A stretch of 64,000 nucleotides of DNA. Source: Malikia spinosa. GTDB lineage: Bacteria > Pseudomonadota > Gammaproteobacteria > Burkholderiales > Burkholderiaceae_C. Made by a program: the position numbers and the translations under genes. The stretch covers positions 23,975 through 87,974 of the forward strand of contig NZ_PVLR01000021.1 of NCBI RefSeq assembly GCF_002980625.1. The letters run 5' to 3'. Under the pieces are notes generated by a model. That model saw only the letters and a list, made by a program, of their open reading frames with translations, searched no databases and was not told the DNA's origin. Positions 29,798-37,119 of this stretch are shown here, piece after piece. How positions within the stretch are numbered: the stretch's first letter is position 1; every line of letters begins with the position of its first letter.

Positions 29798-30973
29798 ATG
29801 CAATACAGGATGCGACTGGTTTCGCTCGCTCTCGTGGCCTGGCTGGCCGCTTGCGGTGATGGTGGGCCCGACACCCGTGCGGTGCGAGTCGCGGGCGACA
29901 GCCTGAGCGACAGCGGCACTTTCGGCTTCAAGGCGACCGTGCAGGGCAGCACCCTGGCCGATACCTGGATCTGGACCGATCATGTGTCCAGCGCGCTCGG
30001 GGTCGGGGCACTTTGCCCGCGCTACCTGGCGGCCGATGCCAATCAGGTGGCGCTCAACACGAATCCTGCCTTTGCCGCCTGCAGCTCGCATGCGGTGGTG
30101 CGGGCCCGCATCAACGTGCCGCCCGACATGGCGGCCGGCGACGACAGCCCGTTCTCGATCCTGCAGCAGCTTGAGGACCTGTCCGTTACCCGCTACGACC
30201 CCGAGGAGCTGCTGCTGCTCGATGGGGGTGGCAACGACCTGGCCGACCTGATGCGCGGCTTCCTGACGCTGGGCTCCGAGCTGCAGGCGCCGCTGCCTTT
30301 CGCCGACACCCGCTTCGTCAAGCTGCTGGGCGAACTCGGCATCGTCCCGGCGAGCACTGCTGCGACCGATCTGGCCCAGGCTGGCGGCCAGTACATGTTG
30401 GCCCTGGCCGACCGCTTCAGCGCCCAGATCCGGGCCCAGGCCCTGGATCGTGGCGCGCAGCGCGTCGTGCTGCTGACCATGCCCGACCTGACTCGCACGC
30501 CTTACTTCCAGGCCATGCTGGCGGCGGTGGCCCAGGCCAACGGCGGCGGCAATGCCGGCCAGGCCGCCGCACTGCAGGTACAGGCCATGGCCGACGGCTG
30601 GATCCAGGCCTTCAACGCCCGCCTCAAGGCCAGTTTTGCCACTGAAGCGCGGGTGGCGGTGGTTGATTTCCATGCCGCCTTGCGGCTGTGGGTCACGCCG
30701 GCGGCCGTTGCCGGCCAGCCCAACCCCTACGGCTTCACCAACACCACCGATCCGGCCTGTGCCCCCACCGGGACTGATGCGATGGGGCTGCCGTCCTATT
30801 TCCTCGGCAGCTGCTTCGCCGCCGATCTGTCGCGCCAGCTGCCGCAGGCAGCACTCAACCCCGGTTGGTGGAGCGGCCATGTCTTCGCCGACGACTTCCA
30901 CGGCAGCCCGAGGACCAACCAGCTGATGGCCGAGCTGGTGCTCGACACCCTGCGCAGCCGCGGCTGGTATTGA
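29798..30973 (+). CDS. GDSL/SGNH-family esterase lipoprotein
   Basis: A 391-residue secreted hydrolase. The signal peptide ends in a lipobox (LAAC, Cys19), so it is probably a lipoprotein anchored in the outer membrane. The block I GDSL motif is VAGDSLSDSG with nucleophile Ser35; the block III GxND motif is GGGND with Asn146; the block V DxxH is Asp365-His368 near the C-terminus. The substrate is unknown. An AAGGGAGAAC ribosome binding site precedes ATG 29798. It stands alone between the helicase terminator and uvrD. An in-frame ATG four codons later is also possible. Confidence 0.85.
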   Translation: MQYRMRLVSLALVAWLAACGDGGPDTRAVRVAGDSLSDSGTFGFKATVQGSTLADTWIWTDHVSSALGVGALCPRYLAADANQVALNTNPAFAACSSHAVVRARINVPPDMAAGDDSPFSILQQLEDLSVTRYDPEELLLLDGGGNDLADLMRGFLTLGSELQAPLPFADTRFVKLLGELGIVPASTAATDLAQAGGQYMLALADRFSAQIRAQALDRGAQRVVLLTMPDLTRTPYFQAMLAAVAQANGGGNAGQAAALQVQAMADGWIQAFNARLKASFATEARVAVVDFHAALRLWVTPAAVAGQPNPYGFTNTTDPACAPTGTDAMGLPSYFLGSCFAADLSRQLPQAALNPGWWSGHVFADDFHGSPRTNQLMAELVLDTLRSRGWY

Positions 30974-31036
30974 GCGCTCGGTCGGGTCTGTCAGCTCGAT
31001 CGGATCGCAGCAAGGCGCGAATGCAGCGCGCCTTCC

Positions 31037-31042
31037 TACAAT
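31037..31042 (+). promoter_or_regulatory. -10 box TACAAT, 6 nt before the uvrD start
   Basis: TACAAT ends 6 nt before ATG 31049 with no Shine-Dalgarno sequence in between, so a leaderless transcript is predicted. No clear -35 element is seen. Confidence 0.5.
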
Positions 31043-31048
31043 CGGTCC

Positions 31049-33499
31049 ATGTTTGAAACTCAATCCCTATTTGCTGAGTCGCCGCTGCTGCAAGGCCTCA
31101 ACGCCGAGCAGCTGGCTGCCGTCACGCTGCCGCCCGAGCCCGCGCTGATCCTGGCTGGCGCCGGCTCCGGCAAGACGCGCGTGCTGACCACGCGCATTGC
31201 CTGGCTGCTGCAGACCGGCCAGGTCACGCCGGGCGGCCTGCTGGCCGTGACCTTCACCAACAAGGCGGCCAAGGAGATGCTGACCCGCCTGTCGGCCATG
31301 CTGCCGGTCAATGTGCGTGGCATGTGGATCGGCACCTTCCACGGCCTGTGCCATCGGCTGCTGCGCGCGCACTGGAAGCTGGCCAACCTGCCGCAGAGCT
31401 TCCAGATCCTCGACATGCAGGACCAGCTCAGCGCGATCAAGCGCCTGTGCAAGCAGCACCAGATCGACGAGGAGCGCTATCCCCCGAAGCAGCTGCAGTG
31501 GTTCATCGCCGGCTGCAAGGAGGACGGACTGCGCGCGCACCAGATGAGCCCGCGCGACGAGGATCAGCGGCGCAAGATCGATTTCTACCAGCTCTACGAG
31601 GCGCAATGCCAGCGCGAGGGCGTGGTCGACTTCGGCGAGCTGATGCTGCGCTGCTACGAGCTGCTGCGCGACCAGGACGCCGTGCGCGAGCATTACCAGC
31701 GGCGCTTTCGCCATATCCTGGTCGACGAGTTCCAGGACACCAACAAGCTGCAATATGCCTGGCTCAAGCTGCTGGCGGGCCATGACGAGAACGGCCGCTT
31801 CGTGCCGGCCGGCAACGCCGTGCTCGCGGTCGGTGACGACGATCAGAGCATCTACGCCTTTCGCGGCGCGCGCGTCGGCAACATGGCCGACTTCGTGCGC
31901 GAGTTCGAGGTCCAGCACCAGATCAAGCTCGAGCAGAACTACCGCAGCCACGGCAATATCCTGGAAGCGGCCAACCAGCTGATCGAGCACAACAGCGGCC
32001 GCCTGGGCAAGAACCTGCGCACCGAGCAGGGCGCGGGCGAGCCGATCCGGGTCTTTGAAGCGGCCAGCGACTTCGCCGAGGCCGACTGGCTGATCGACGA
32101 GATCAAGAGCCTGCTGGCCGAAGGCTGGTCGCGCCAGGAGATCGCGCTGCTGTATCGCAGCAACGCGCAAAGCCGGGTTATCGAGACCGCGCTGTTTCGC
32201 GCCGGCCTGCCGTACCGCGTCTACGGCGGGCTGCGCTTCTTCGAGCGCGCCGAGATCAAGCATGCGCTGGCCTATCTGCGCCTGCTCGACAACCCGAACG
32301 ACGACACCAGCTTGCTGCGCGTGGTCAATTTTCCGCCGCGCGGCATTGGCGCGCGTTCGGTCGAGCAGCTGCAGGATGCCGCGCGCGCCCTGGGCTGTTC
32401 GCTGCATGATGCGGCCAGCAGCCTGGGCGGCGCAGCCGGCACCAAGCTGTCGGCCTTCGTCGCCAAGATCGATGTGCTGCGCGAGCAGACCGAGGGCCGG
32501 ACGTTGCGCGAGATCATCGAGCTGGTGCTGCAGCACAGCGGCCTGCTCGAGCATTACCGCGCCGACCGCGAGGGCGCCGACCGGGTCGAGAACCTGGAGG
32601 AACTGGTCAACGCGGCCGAAAGCTTCGTGCTGCAGCAGGGATTTGGCCGCGATGCGGTGGCGTTGCCGCTCGACGAGACCGCGCCGGCCGGCCCGGGCCT
32701 GACCCAGTCGCCCGCCAGCCAGGGGCTGGACCCGCAGGCGCCAGGCTTCGATGCGGCATCAGCCGTCGGGTCGCTGGGTGCCTGGTCTGTCCAGCCTGAC
32801 AGCGGCGAGACGCTGAGCCCGCTGGCGGCCTTTCTGACCCATGCGGCGCTCGAGTCCGGCGACAACCAGGCCCAGGCCGGCCAGGACGCGGTCCAGCTGA
32901 TGACGGTGCATGCGGCCAAGGGGCTCGAGTTCGACGCGGTCTTCATCACCGGACTCGAAGAAGGCCTGTTCCCGCACGAGAACAGCCAGAGCGACCGCGA
33001 CGGGCTGGAGGAGGAGCGCCGCCTGATGTATGTCGCGATCACGCGCGCCAGGAAGCGTCTCTACCTGAGCCACGCGCAGACTCGCATGCTGCATGGCCAG
33101 ACCCGCTACAACCTGAGCAGTCGCTTCCTCGACGAACTGCCCGAATCCTGCCTGAAATGGATCAGCCCGAAGCAGGGTGGCTGGGGTACGGGACTCGGGC
33201 GCAGCGGGTCCGGTCAGGCTGCGGCTGCGGCGCAGCCGGCCTGGGGCCGCAGCGGGCTCGGTGACTCAGGCCGTGGCGGCAAGGAGGCGGCCTACAGTGG
33301 CGCTGGCAGCGTGCCGGCGCAGAAGTCCGCGCCTGCGCACGGCATCCGGGTCGGCATGCAGGTGTTTCACAACAAGTTCGGCGAAGGCAAGGTGTTGACG
33401 GTCGAGGGCCAGGGCGACGACGCGCGGGCCCAGGTCAATTTCCCGCGCCATGGAGCCAAGTGGCTGGCGCTGGCGATCGCCAAGCTGACCCCGGTCTGA
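31049..33499 (+). CDS. uvrD: UvrD/Rep-family ATP-dependent DNA helicase
   Basis: An 816-residue superfamily 1A 3'-5' DNA helicase for nucleotide excision and mismatch repair. The Walker A motif is GAGSGKT (37-43), Walker B is in VDEFQDTNKLQYAWL, motif III is QSIYAFRGA, motif V is in MTVHAAKGLEFD, and motif VI is in EERRLMYVAITRA. A Pro/Gly/Ser-rich insertion lies at about residues 545-600. The last ~50 residues form the Tudor-like UvrD/PcrA C-terminal domain with VFHNKFGEGKV. Rep is the alternative assignment, but the C-terminal domain favours UvrD. Confidence 0.92.
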   Translation: MFETQSLFAESPLLQGLNAEQLAAVTLPPEPALILAGAGSGKTRVLTTRIAWLLQTGQVTPGGLLAVTFTNKAAKEMLTRLSAMLPVNVRGMWIGTFHGLCHRLLRAHWKLANLPQSFQILDMQDQLSAIKRLCKQHQIDEERYPPKQLQWFIAGCKEDGLRAHQMSPRDEDQRRKIDFYQLYEAQCQREGVVDFGELMLRCYELLRDQDAVREHYQRRFRHILVDEFQDTNKLQYAWLKLLAGHDENGRFVPAGNAVLAVGDDDQSIYAFRGARVGNMADFVREFEVQHQIKLEQNYRSHGNILEAANQLIEHNSGRLGKNLRTEQGAGEPIRVFEAASDFAEADWLIDEIKSLLAEGWSRQEIALLYRSNAQSRVIETALFRAGLPYRVYGGLRFFERAEIKHALAYLRLLDNPNDDTSLLRVVNFPPRGIGARSVEQLQDAARALGCSLHDAASSLGGAAGTKLSAFVAKIDVLREQTEGRTLREIIELVLQHSGLLEHYRADREGADRVENLEELVNAAESFVLQQGFGRDAVALPLDETAPAGPGLTQSPASQGLDPQAPGFDAASAVGSLGAWSVQPDSGETLSPLAAFLTHAALESGDNQAQAGQDAVQLMTVHAAKGLEFDAVFITGLEEGLFPHENSQSDRDGLEEERRLMYVAITRARKRLYLSHAQTRMLHGQTRYNLSSRFLDELPESCLKWISPKQGGWGTGLGRSGSGQAAAAAQPAWGRSGLGDSGRGGKEAAYSGAGSVPAQKSAPAHGIRVGMQVFHNKFGEGKVLTVEGQGDDARAQVNFPRHGAKWLALAIAKLTPV

Positions 33500-33548
33500 G
33501 TGGCGGGCAGCAGGGGCGGCTGGCTGGATGCCTTGGCCCCGGCCTGAC

Positions 33549-33791
33549 TCAGCGGTAGAACACCTCGACCTGGCCCTTGAGCTTGATCAGCAGTGGGAAG
33601 CCCTTGCGGTCGACGGTCTTGCCGGCCGGCACCTTGACCCAGCCTTCGCTGATGCAGTATTCGGCCACGTCGGAGCGGTCCTTGCCGTTGAACAGGATGC
33701 CGATGTCATGCTCGAACACGGCGGCTACATGGTGCGGGCTGCGCGGGTCGATCGAGAGGTGGTCGGGCAGGGTGGGGCGGGTATCGCTCAT
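33549..33791 (-). CDS. DUF3297 family protein
   Basis: An 80-residue soluble protein with the DUF3297 signature PDHLSIDPRSPHHVAAVFEH and GILFNGKDRSDVAEYCISEG. Function is unknown. It is convergent with uvrD (49 bp between stops) and divergent from the GNAT gene. It is conserved as a small standalone protein in Betaproteobacteria and other Proteobacteria. Confidence 0.88.
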   Translation of the reverse strand: MSDTRPTLPDHLSIDPRSPHHVAAVFEHDIGILFNGKDRSDVAEYCISEGWVKVPAGKTVDRKGFPLLIKLKGQVEVFYR

Positions 33792-33861
33792 GAGGGGTTT
33801 TCCGTGGTTGAAAGCGCAAAGACGCCGATTGTCCCGGATTTGGCCGCACGCCGACGCGGGC

Positions 33862-33867
33862 TATCAT
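33862..33867 (+). promoter_or_regulatory. -10 box TATCAT, 6 nt before the GNAT start
   Basis: TATCAT ends 6 nt before ATG 33874. A possible -35 TTGGCC (33840-33845) lies 16 nt upstream. A leaderless transcript is predicted. Confidence 0.5.
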
Positions 33868-33873
33868 CGAGTC

Positions 33874-34398
33874 ATGGACTTTGAACTACGGGATGCCATT
33901 GCCTCCGATACTACCGATGCCGCCGGCATCGCGCTGATCTACAACGATGCGGTCGCCCACGGCACGGCGATCTGGAACGAGCGCCTGGTCGATGCGACCG
34001 AGCGCCAGGTCTGGATTAGCGCGCGTCAGGCGGCTGGCTGGCCGGTGCTGGTGGCGGTCGACCCGCAAGGCCGGGTGCTGGGCTACGGCAGCTTTGCCGA
34101 TTTCCGCGCCTTCGACGGTTACCGGCATACGGTCGAGCATTCGGTCTATGTGCGCGCCGACTGTCGTGGCGCCGGCCTGGGCGCCATCTTGCTGCTGGCG
34201 CTGGTCGAGCGTGCCAAAGCCGCCGGCAAGCATGCGATGGTGGCGGCAATCGAGGCTGGCAACCAGGCTTCGCTGCGCCTGCACGCGCGCTGCGGCTTCG
34301 AGCCAGCCGGCACGCTCAGGCAGGTCGGCACCAAGTTCGGCCGCTGGCTCGATCTGGCCTTCATGCAGCGCCTGCTCGACGATCGGCCGCCGCGCTGA
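33874..34398 (+). CDS. GNAT N-acetyltransferase (phosphinothricin/methionine-derivative acetyltransferase-like)
   Basis: A 174-residue GNAT acetyltransferase. The N-terminal segment with IALIYNDAVAHGTAIWNE and the CoA-binding motif RADCRGAGLGAILLLALVER match the PAT/MnaT (YncA) subgroup, which acetylates L-methionine sulfone/sulfoximine or phosphinothricin-like compounds. The C-terminal stretch GTLRQVGTKFGRWLDL is also typical. The physiological substrate cannot be read from sequence. The ATG at 33874 is supported by the adjacent TATCAT box and by normal family length. Confidence 0.85.
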   Translation: MDFELRDAIASDTTDAAGIALIYNDAVAHGTAIWNERLVDATERQVWISARQAAGWPVLVAVDPQGRVLGYGSFADFRAFDGYRHTVEHSVYVRADCRGAGLGAILLLALVERAKAAGKHAMVAAIEAGNQASLRLHARCGFEPAGTLRQVGTKFGRWLDLAFMQRLLDDRPPR

Positions 34399-34442
34399 GG
34401 CGACCCGGTCCGCCCCGATCCGATGGCAGGGCGGAGCCTGTG

Positions 34443-34778
34443 TTACTGCTTCATGATCCAGCGCACCATGCGCCTTGCTTCGCGCTCGCTGATCTGGGCC
34501 CGCTCGGAGTCGTCCGGCATCTTGACCTGGCCCCAGTGCGGCCCGCCGGCGGCCATGCTGCCCTGGCGCACCGTGGTGATCAGGGTTTTCTCCGCGTCAG
34601 GCTTGTCGCGCCATTGGGCGGCGATCTGCTGGAACGACGGCCCGATGGAGGCCTTGTCCACCGCATGACAGCCCATGCACAGGTATTTCTGCACCAGCTT
34701 GTCGCCGGCAGCGCCGGCATGGGCCTGCAGGCCGAAGGCCGATAAAGCCGCAACGGCGGCCAAGGTAAGGATCTTCAT
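34443..34778 (-). CDS. Periplasmic c-type cytochrome (class I, c551-like)
   Basis: A 111-residue precursor with a signal peptide (cleavage probably after QAHA, residue 20) and one haem c motif CMGCH (Cys34, Cys37, His38). Met87 in KMPDD is the likely sixth haem ligand. The mature protein, about 90 residues, is the size of small electron carriers of the c551/c5 type. It is monocistronic, with a GAGGAG-type ribosome binding site before the ATG. Its redox partner is not evident from neighbours. Confidence 0.9.
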   Translation of the reverse strand: MKILTLAAVAALSAFGLQAHAGAAGDKLVQKYLCMGCHAVDKASIGPSFQQIAAQWRDKPDAEKTLITTVRQGSMAAGGPHWGQVKMPDDSERAQISEREARRMVRWIMKQ

Positions 34779-34910
34779 GCGACAACTCCTCGATGGATAG
34801 CGACCATCGAAACCAGCTTAGGGCGGGCTGTCAGCGCTGTCAACGCGGGCGAGCTCCCGGGAGCTGGTGGGAGCTTGCCAGCGTTTGCGACCCGGGCGCG
34901 ATCCCTGGCT

Positions 34911-35693
34911 TCAGGCCACCGGCTGGTCGTCGTCGGTCGTGAAGCTGTCGCGAAAAGTGAAGTAGAAGCTGCTGAAGAACATCGCGGCCAGCGTCAGCGC
35001 GGCAGCAAACAGCAGCGAGGCCAGCAGATCCGGGCTGCCCAGCAGGCTGCCGAGCAGCGACAGCACCAGGCCGGTCACCATGAAGACGCCCATCCAGGCC
35101 AGCATGAACAGCGTGAGCGCGCCCTTGTTCTGCCAGCAGGCCAGCAGGCTGAAGAACAGGCTCTTGGCCGGGCTGATGCCTTGCCAGTGCACCAGTGCCG
35201 GTGCATGCCAGAACAGCAGCGCCAGCGGCAGATACAGCAGCATGCCGACCCACATCGCGCTCTGGAAGGCTTCGCCCAGCACGACTTCCTCCGTCATCTC
35301 GGTCGTCCCGAGGTAGATCTGCGCGAACTGGCCGCCGTCGAACAGGGCCGACACGCCCAGCACGGCCATGAAGCCCAGGGCGTAGATCACGCCGAGCATC
35401 AGCATTGCGCGCAGCTGTTCGCGTCCGGCGCGAAACGCGCTGGCCAGCAGCGCCGGCATCGGGAACTTGCCGCTGTCGGCTTCGCGCGTGGCGACCATCA
35501 GGCCCAGCGTGGTCGCTGGCAGCAGGGCCAGTGCCAGCAGGTTGCCGATCACGGGCAGCGAGCTCAGCAGCGACAGCGCCAGCATGTAGAGCAGGAACAG
35601 GCCCGACAGCGCCAGCGGCTGGCGTGCAAAGGTCGTGATGCCCTGCCTGACCCAGAGCAGGCCGGTCTTGGCCGGCACCGGCTTGAGTTTCAC
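34911..35693 (-). CDS. BPSS1780-family membrane protein
   Basis: A 260-residue polytopic membrane protein with about six hydrophobic segments and a short acidic C-terminus (TTDDDQPVA). It matches the BPSS1780 family, a Betaproteobacterial group of unknown function usually next to thrB. I place the start at GTG 35693, which overlaps the thrB stop by 4 bp (GTGA), giving VKLKPVPAKTG at the N-terminus. No ATG at a sensible position exists, and the long open extension upstream is the thrB antiframe. Confidence 0.82.
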   Translation of the reverse strand: MKLKPVPAKTGLLWVRQGITTFARQPLALSGLFLLYMLALSLLSSLPVIGNLLALALLPATTLGLMVATREADSGKFPMPALLASAFRAGREQLRAMLMLGVIYALGFMAVLGVSALFDGGQFAQIYLGTTEMTEEVVLGEAFQSAMWVGMLLYLPLALLFWHAPALVHWQGISPAKSLFFSLLACWQNKGALTLFMLAWMGVFMVTGLVLSLLGSLLGSPDLLASLLFAAALTLAAMFFSSFYFTFRDSFTTDDDQPVA

Positions 35694-36643
35694 AGTTGCT
35701 CCAACCGCTCGCGCAGCACGCGCTCGAAATGGGTCGGGTCGTGGGGTTTGAGCATGCTGGCCTCGCGCGGCAGATGCCAGTCCCACAGGCGCGAGATCCA
35801 GAAGCGCAGCGCGCCGGCGCGCAGCATGGCCGGCATCAGCTCGCGTTCGGCCGCGGTCAGCGGGCGCACGCTCTCGTAGGCTTCGCGCATGGCGCGCGCG
35901 CGCTCGGGCTCCGGGCGGCCGGTTGCGTGGTCGATGCACCAGTCGTTCAGGCAAACCGCGAGGTCGAAGGCGAAGCTGTCGATGCCGGCGAAATAGAAAT
36001 CGAACAGGCCGCTGAGCTGGCCCTGGTCGAACATCACGTTGTCGCGGAACAGGTCGGCATGGACCGGCCCGCGCGGCAGCGCCTCGTAGCTGGCGCTGGC
36101 CGCCACATGGTTCTGGTAGGCCAGCTCGGACTGCAGCAGCGTCGCCTGCTCGGGTGTCAGATGCGGCAGCACCACCGGAACGGTCTCGTTCCACCAGGCC
36201 AGGCCGCGCAGATTGGGCTGGCTTTGCGGGTAGTCCTGGCCGGCCAGGTGCATGCGTGCCAGCATGGCGCCGACCTGGGCGCAATGGCTCGGGCCGGGCG
36301 CCAGTTCGCTGCGGCCCTTGAGGCGGTTGACGACCGCGGCCGGCTTGTTCTTGAGCTTGTGCAGGATCTCGCCCTTGGCATCGGCGGCCGGATCCGGCAC
36401 CGGAATGCCCTTGCCGGCCAGATGCTTCATCAGGTGCAGGTAGAACGGCAGCTGCTCGAAGGTCAGGCGCTCGAACAGCGTCAGCACATAGTGATGCGGC
36501 TCGCCGTCGCGCAGGGTGCTGACGAAATAGTTGGTGTTCTCGATGCCGCCGGAGCAGCCTTCGATGTCGGTGAGCTGGCCCAGGTTGAGCCGGCTCAGCA
36601 GGGTGGCGGCTTCGGTCTTGCTGACTTGGGTGAAAACGGCCAT
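35690..36643 (-). CDS. thrB: Homoserine kinase (type II, APH-fold)
   Basis: A 317-residue kinase of the choline/aminoglycoside kinase fold that phosphorylates homoserine in threonine synthesis. It begins MAVFTQVSKTEAATLLSRL, the family N-terminus. The catalytic loop is PVHADLFRDNVMFDQGQLSGLFDFYFAG, shown here in two parts: HADLFRDN (catalytic Asp and Asn) and LFDFYFAG (metal-binding Asp). It lies 80 bp after the DUF2782 gene and overlaps the BPSS1780 gene by 4 bp in a three-gene cluster. Confidence 0.93.
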   Translation of the reverse strand: MAVFTQVSKTEAATLLSRLNLGQLTDIEGCSGGIENTNYFVSTLRDGEPHHYVLTLFERLTFEQLPFYLHLMKHLAGKGIPVPDPAADAKGEILHKLKNKPAAVVNRLKGRSELAPGPSHCAQVGAMLARMHLAGQDYPQSQPNLRGLAWWNETVPVVLPHLTPEQATLLQSELAYQNHVAASASYEALPRGPVHADLFRDNVMFDQGQLSGLFDFYFAGIDSFAFDLAVCLNDWCIDHATGRPEPERARAMREAYESVRPLTAAERELMPAMLRAGALRFWISRLWDWHLPREASMLKPHDPTHFERVLRERLEQL

Positions 36644-36723
36644 GGGCGGGGTAAGCGTGCTTAGGTGTGCGACAGGGAATGCCGCTGGCGGATGGGGGGC
36701 GCGAACGGGTGAGGGGCCGGGGC

Positions 36724-37050
36724 TCAGAACTTCATCAGGCGCCAGCTGCTCTTGCCGGCGCTGGGCTGGGACTGGTCGAGCGGGCTCGCGTCCAGCGGCT
36801 GGACCTGGTAGGACGGCAGGGTGGACTTGGTCTGGACCTCGATGCGTCGGGTCTGGCCACCCACGCGCAGTTCGTCGATGCGGCTGCCCGCGTCCTCGTG
36901 GGTGATCGATTCGGCCTTTTGCTCGATCACGGCCTTGCCGTTGTCCTGAGCCAGTTGGGACGGCGCTGCAGCGGGCTGGGCGGCTGCCACGCCAGCCAGG
37001 CAGAACAGGAGCAGGGCGAGAAAGGGGTTTCGAGCGGTCGAGCGGTGCAT
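36724..37050 (-). CDS. DUF2782 family exported protein
   Basis: A 108-residue protein with a signal peptide (hydrophobic residues 10-23, cleavage near VAAAQ) and the DUF2782 core ITHEDAGSRIDELRVGGQTR ending in SSWRLMKF. Function is unknown. It is the first gene of the DUF2782-thrB-BPSS1780 cluster and is divergent from polA across 69 bp, an arrangement seen in other Burkholderiales. A TACAAT -10 box lies 8 nt before the ATG. Confidence 0.85.
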   Translation of the reverse strand: MHRSTARNPFLALLLFCLAGVAAAQPAAAPSQLAQDNGKAVIEQKAESITHEDAGSRIDELRVGGQTRRIEVQTKSTLPSYQVQPLDASPLDQSQPSAGKSSWRLMKF

Positions 37051-37058
37051 AACCCACG

Positions 37059-37064
37059 ATTGTA
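37059..37064 (-). promoter_or_regulatory. -10 box TACAAT, 8 nt before the DUF2782 start
   Basis: On the minus strand TACAAT ends 8 nt before ATG 37050, giving at most a very short leader. It faces the polA promoter 43 bp away. Confidence 0.45.
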
Positions 37065-37107
37065 GGTCTTGAGCGAGTCAGTGCGCGGGAGTCGGGCGGC
37101 TTTCGCC

Positions 37108-37113
37108 GACAAT
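37108..37113 (+). promoter_or_regulatory. -10 box GACAAT, 6 nt before the polA start
   Basis: GACAAT ends 6 nt before ATG 37120, at the same spacing seen at uvrD, orn and others. No Shine-Dalgarno sequence fits between. Confidence 0.45.
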
Positions 37114-37119
37114 CCGGGC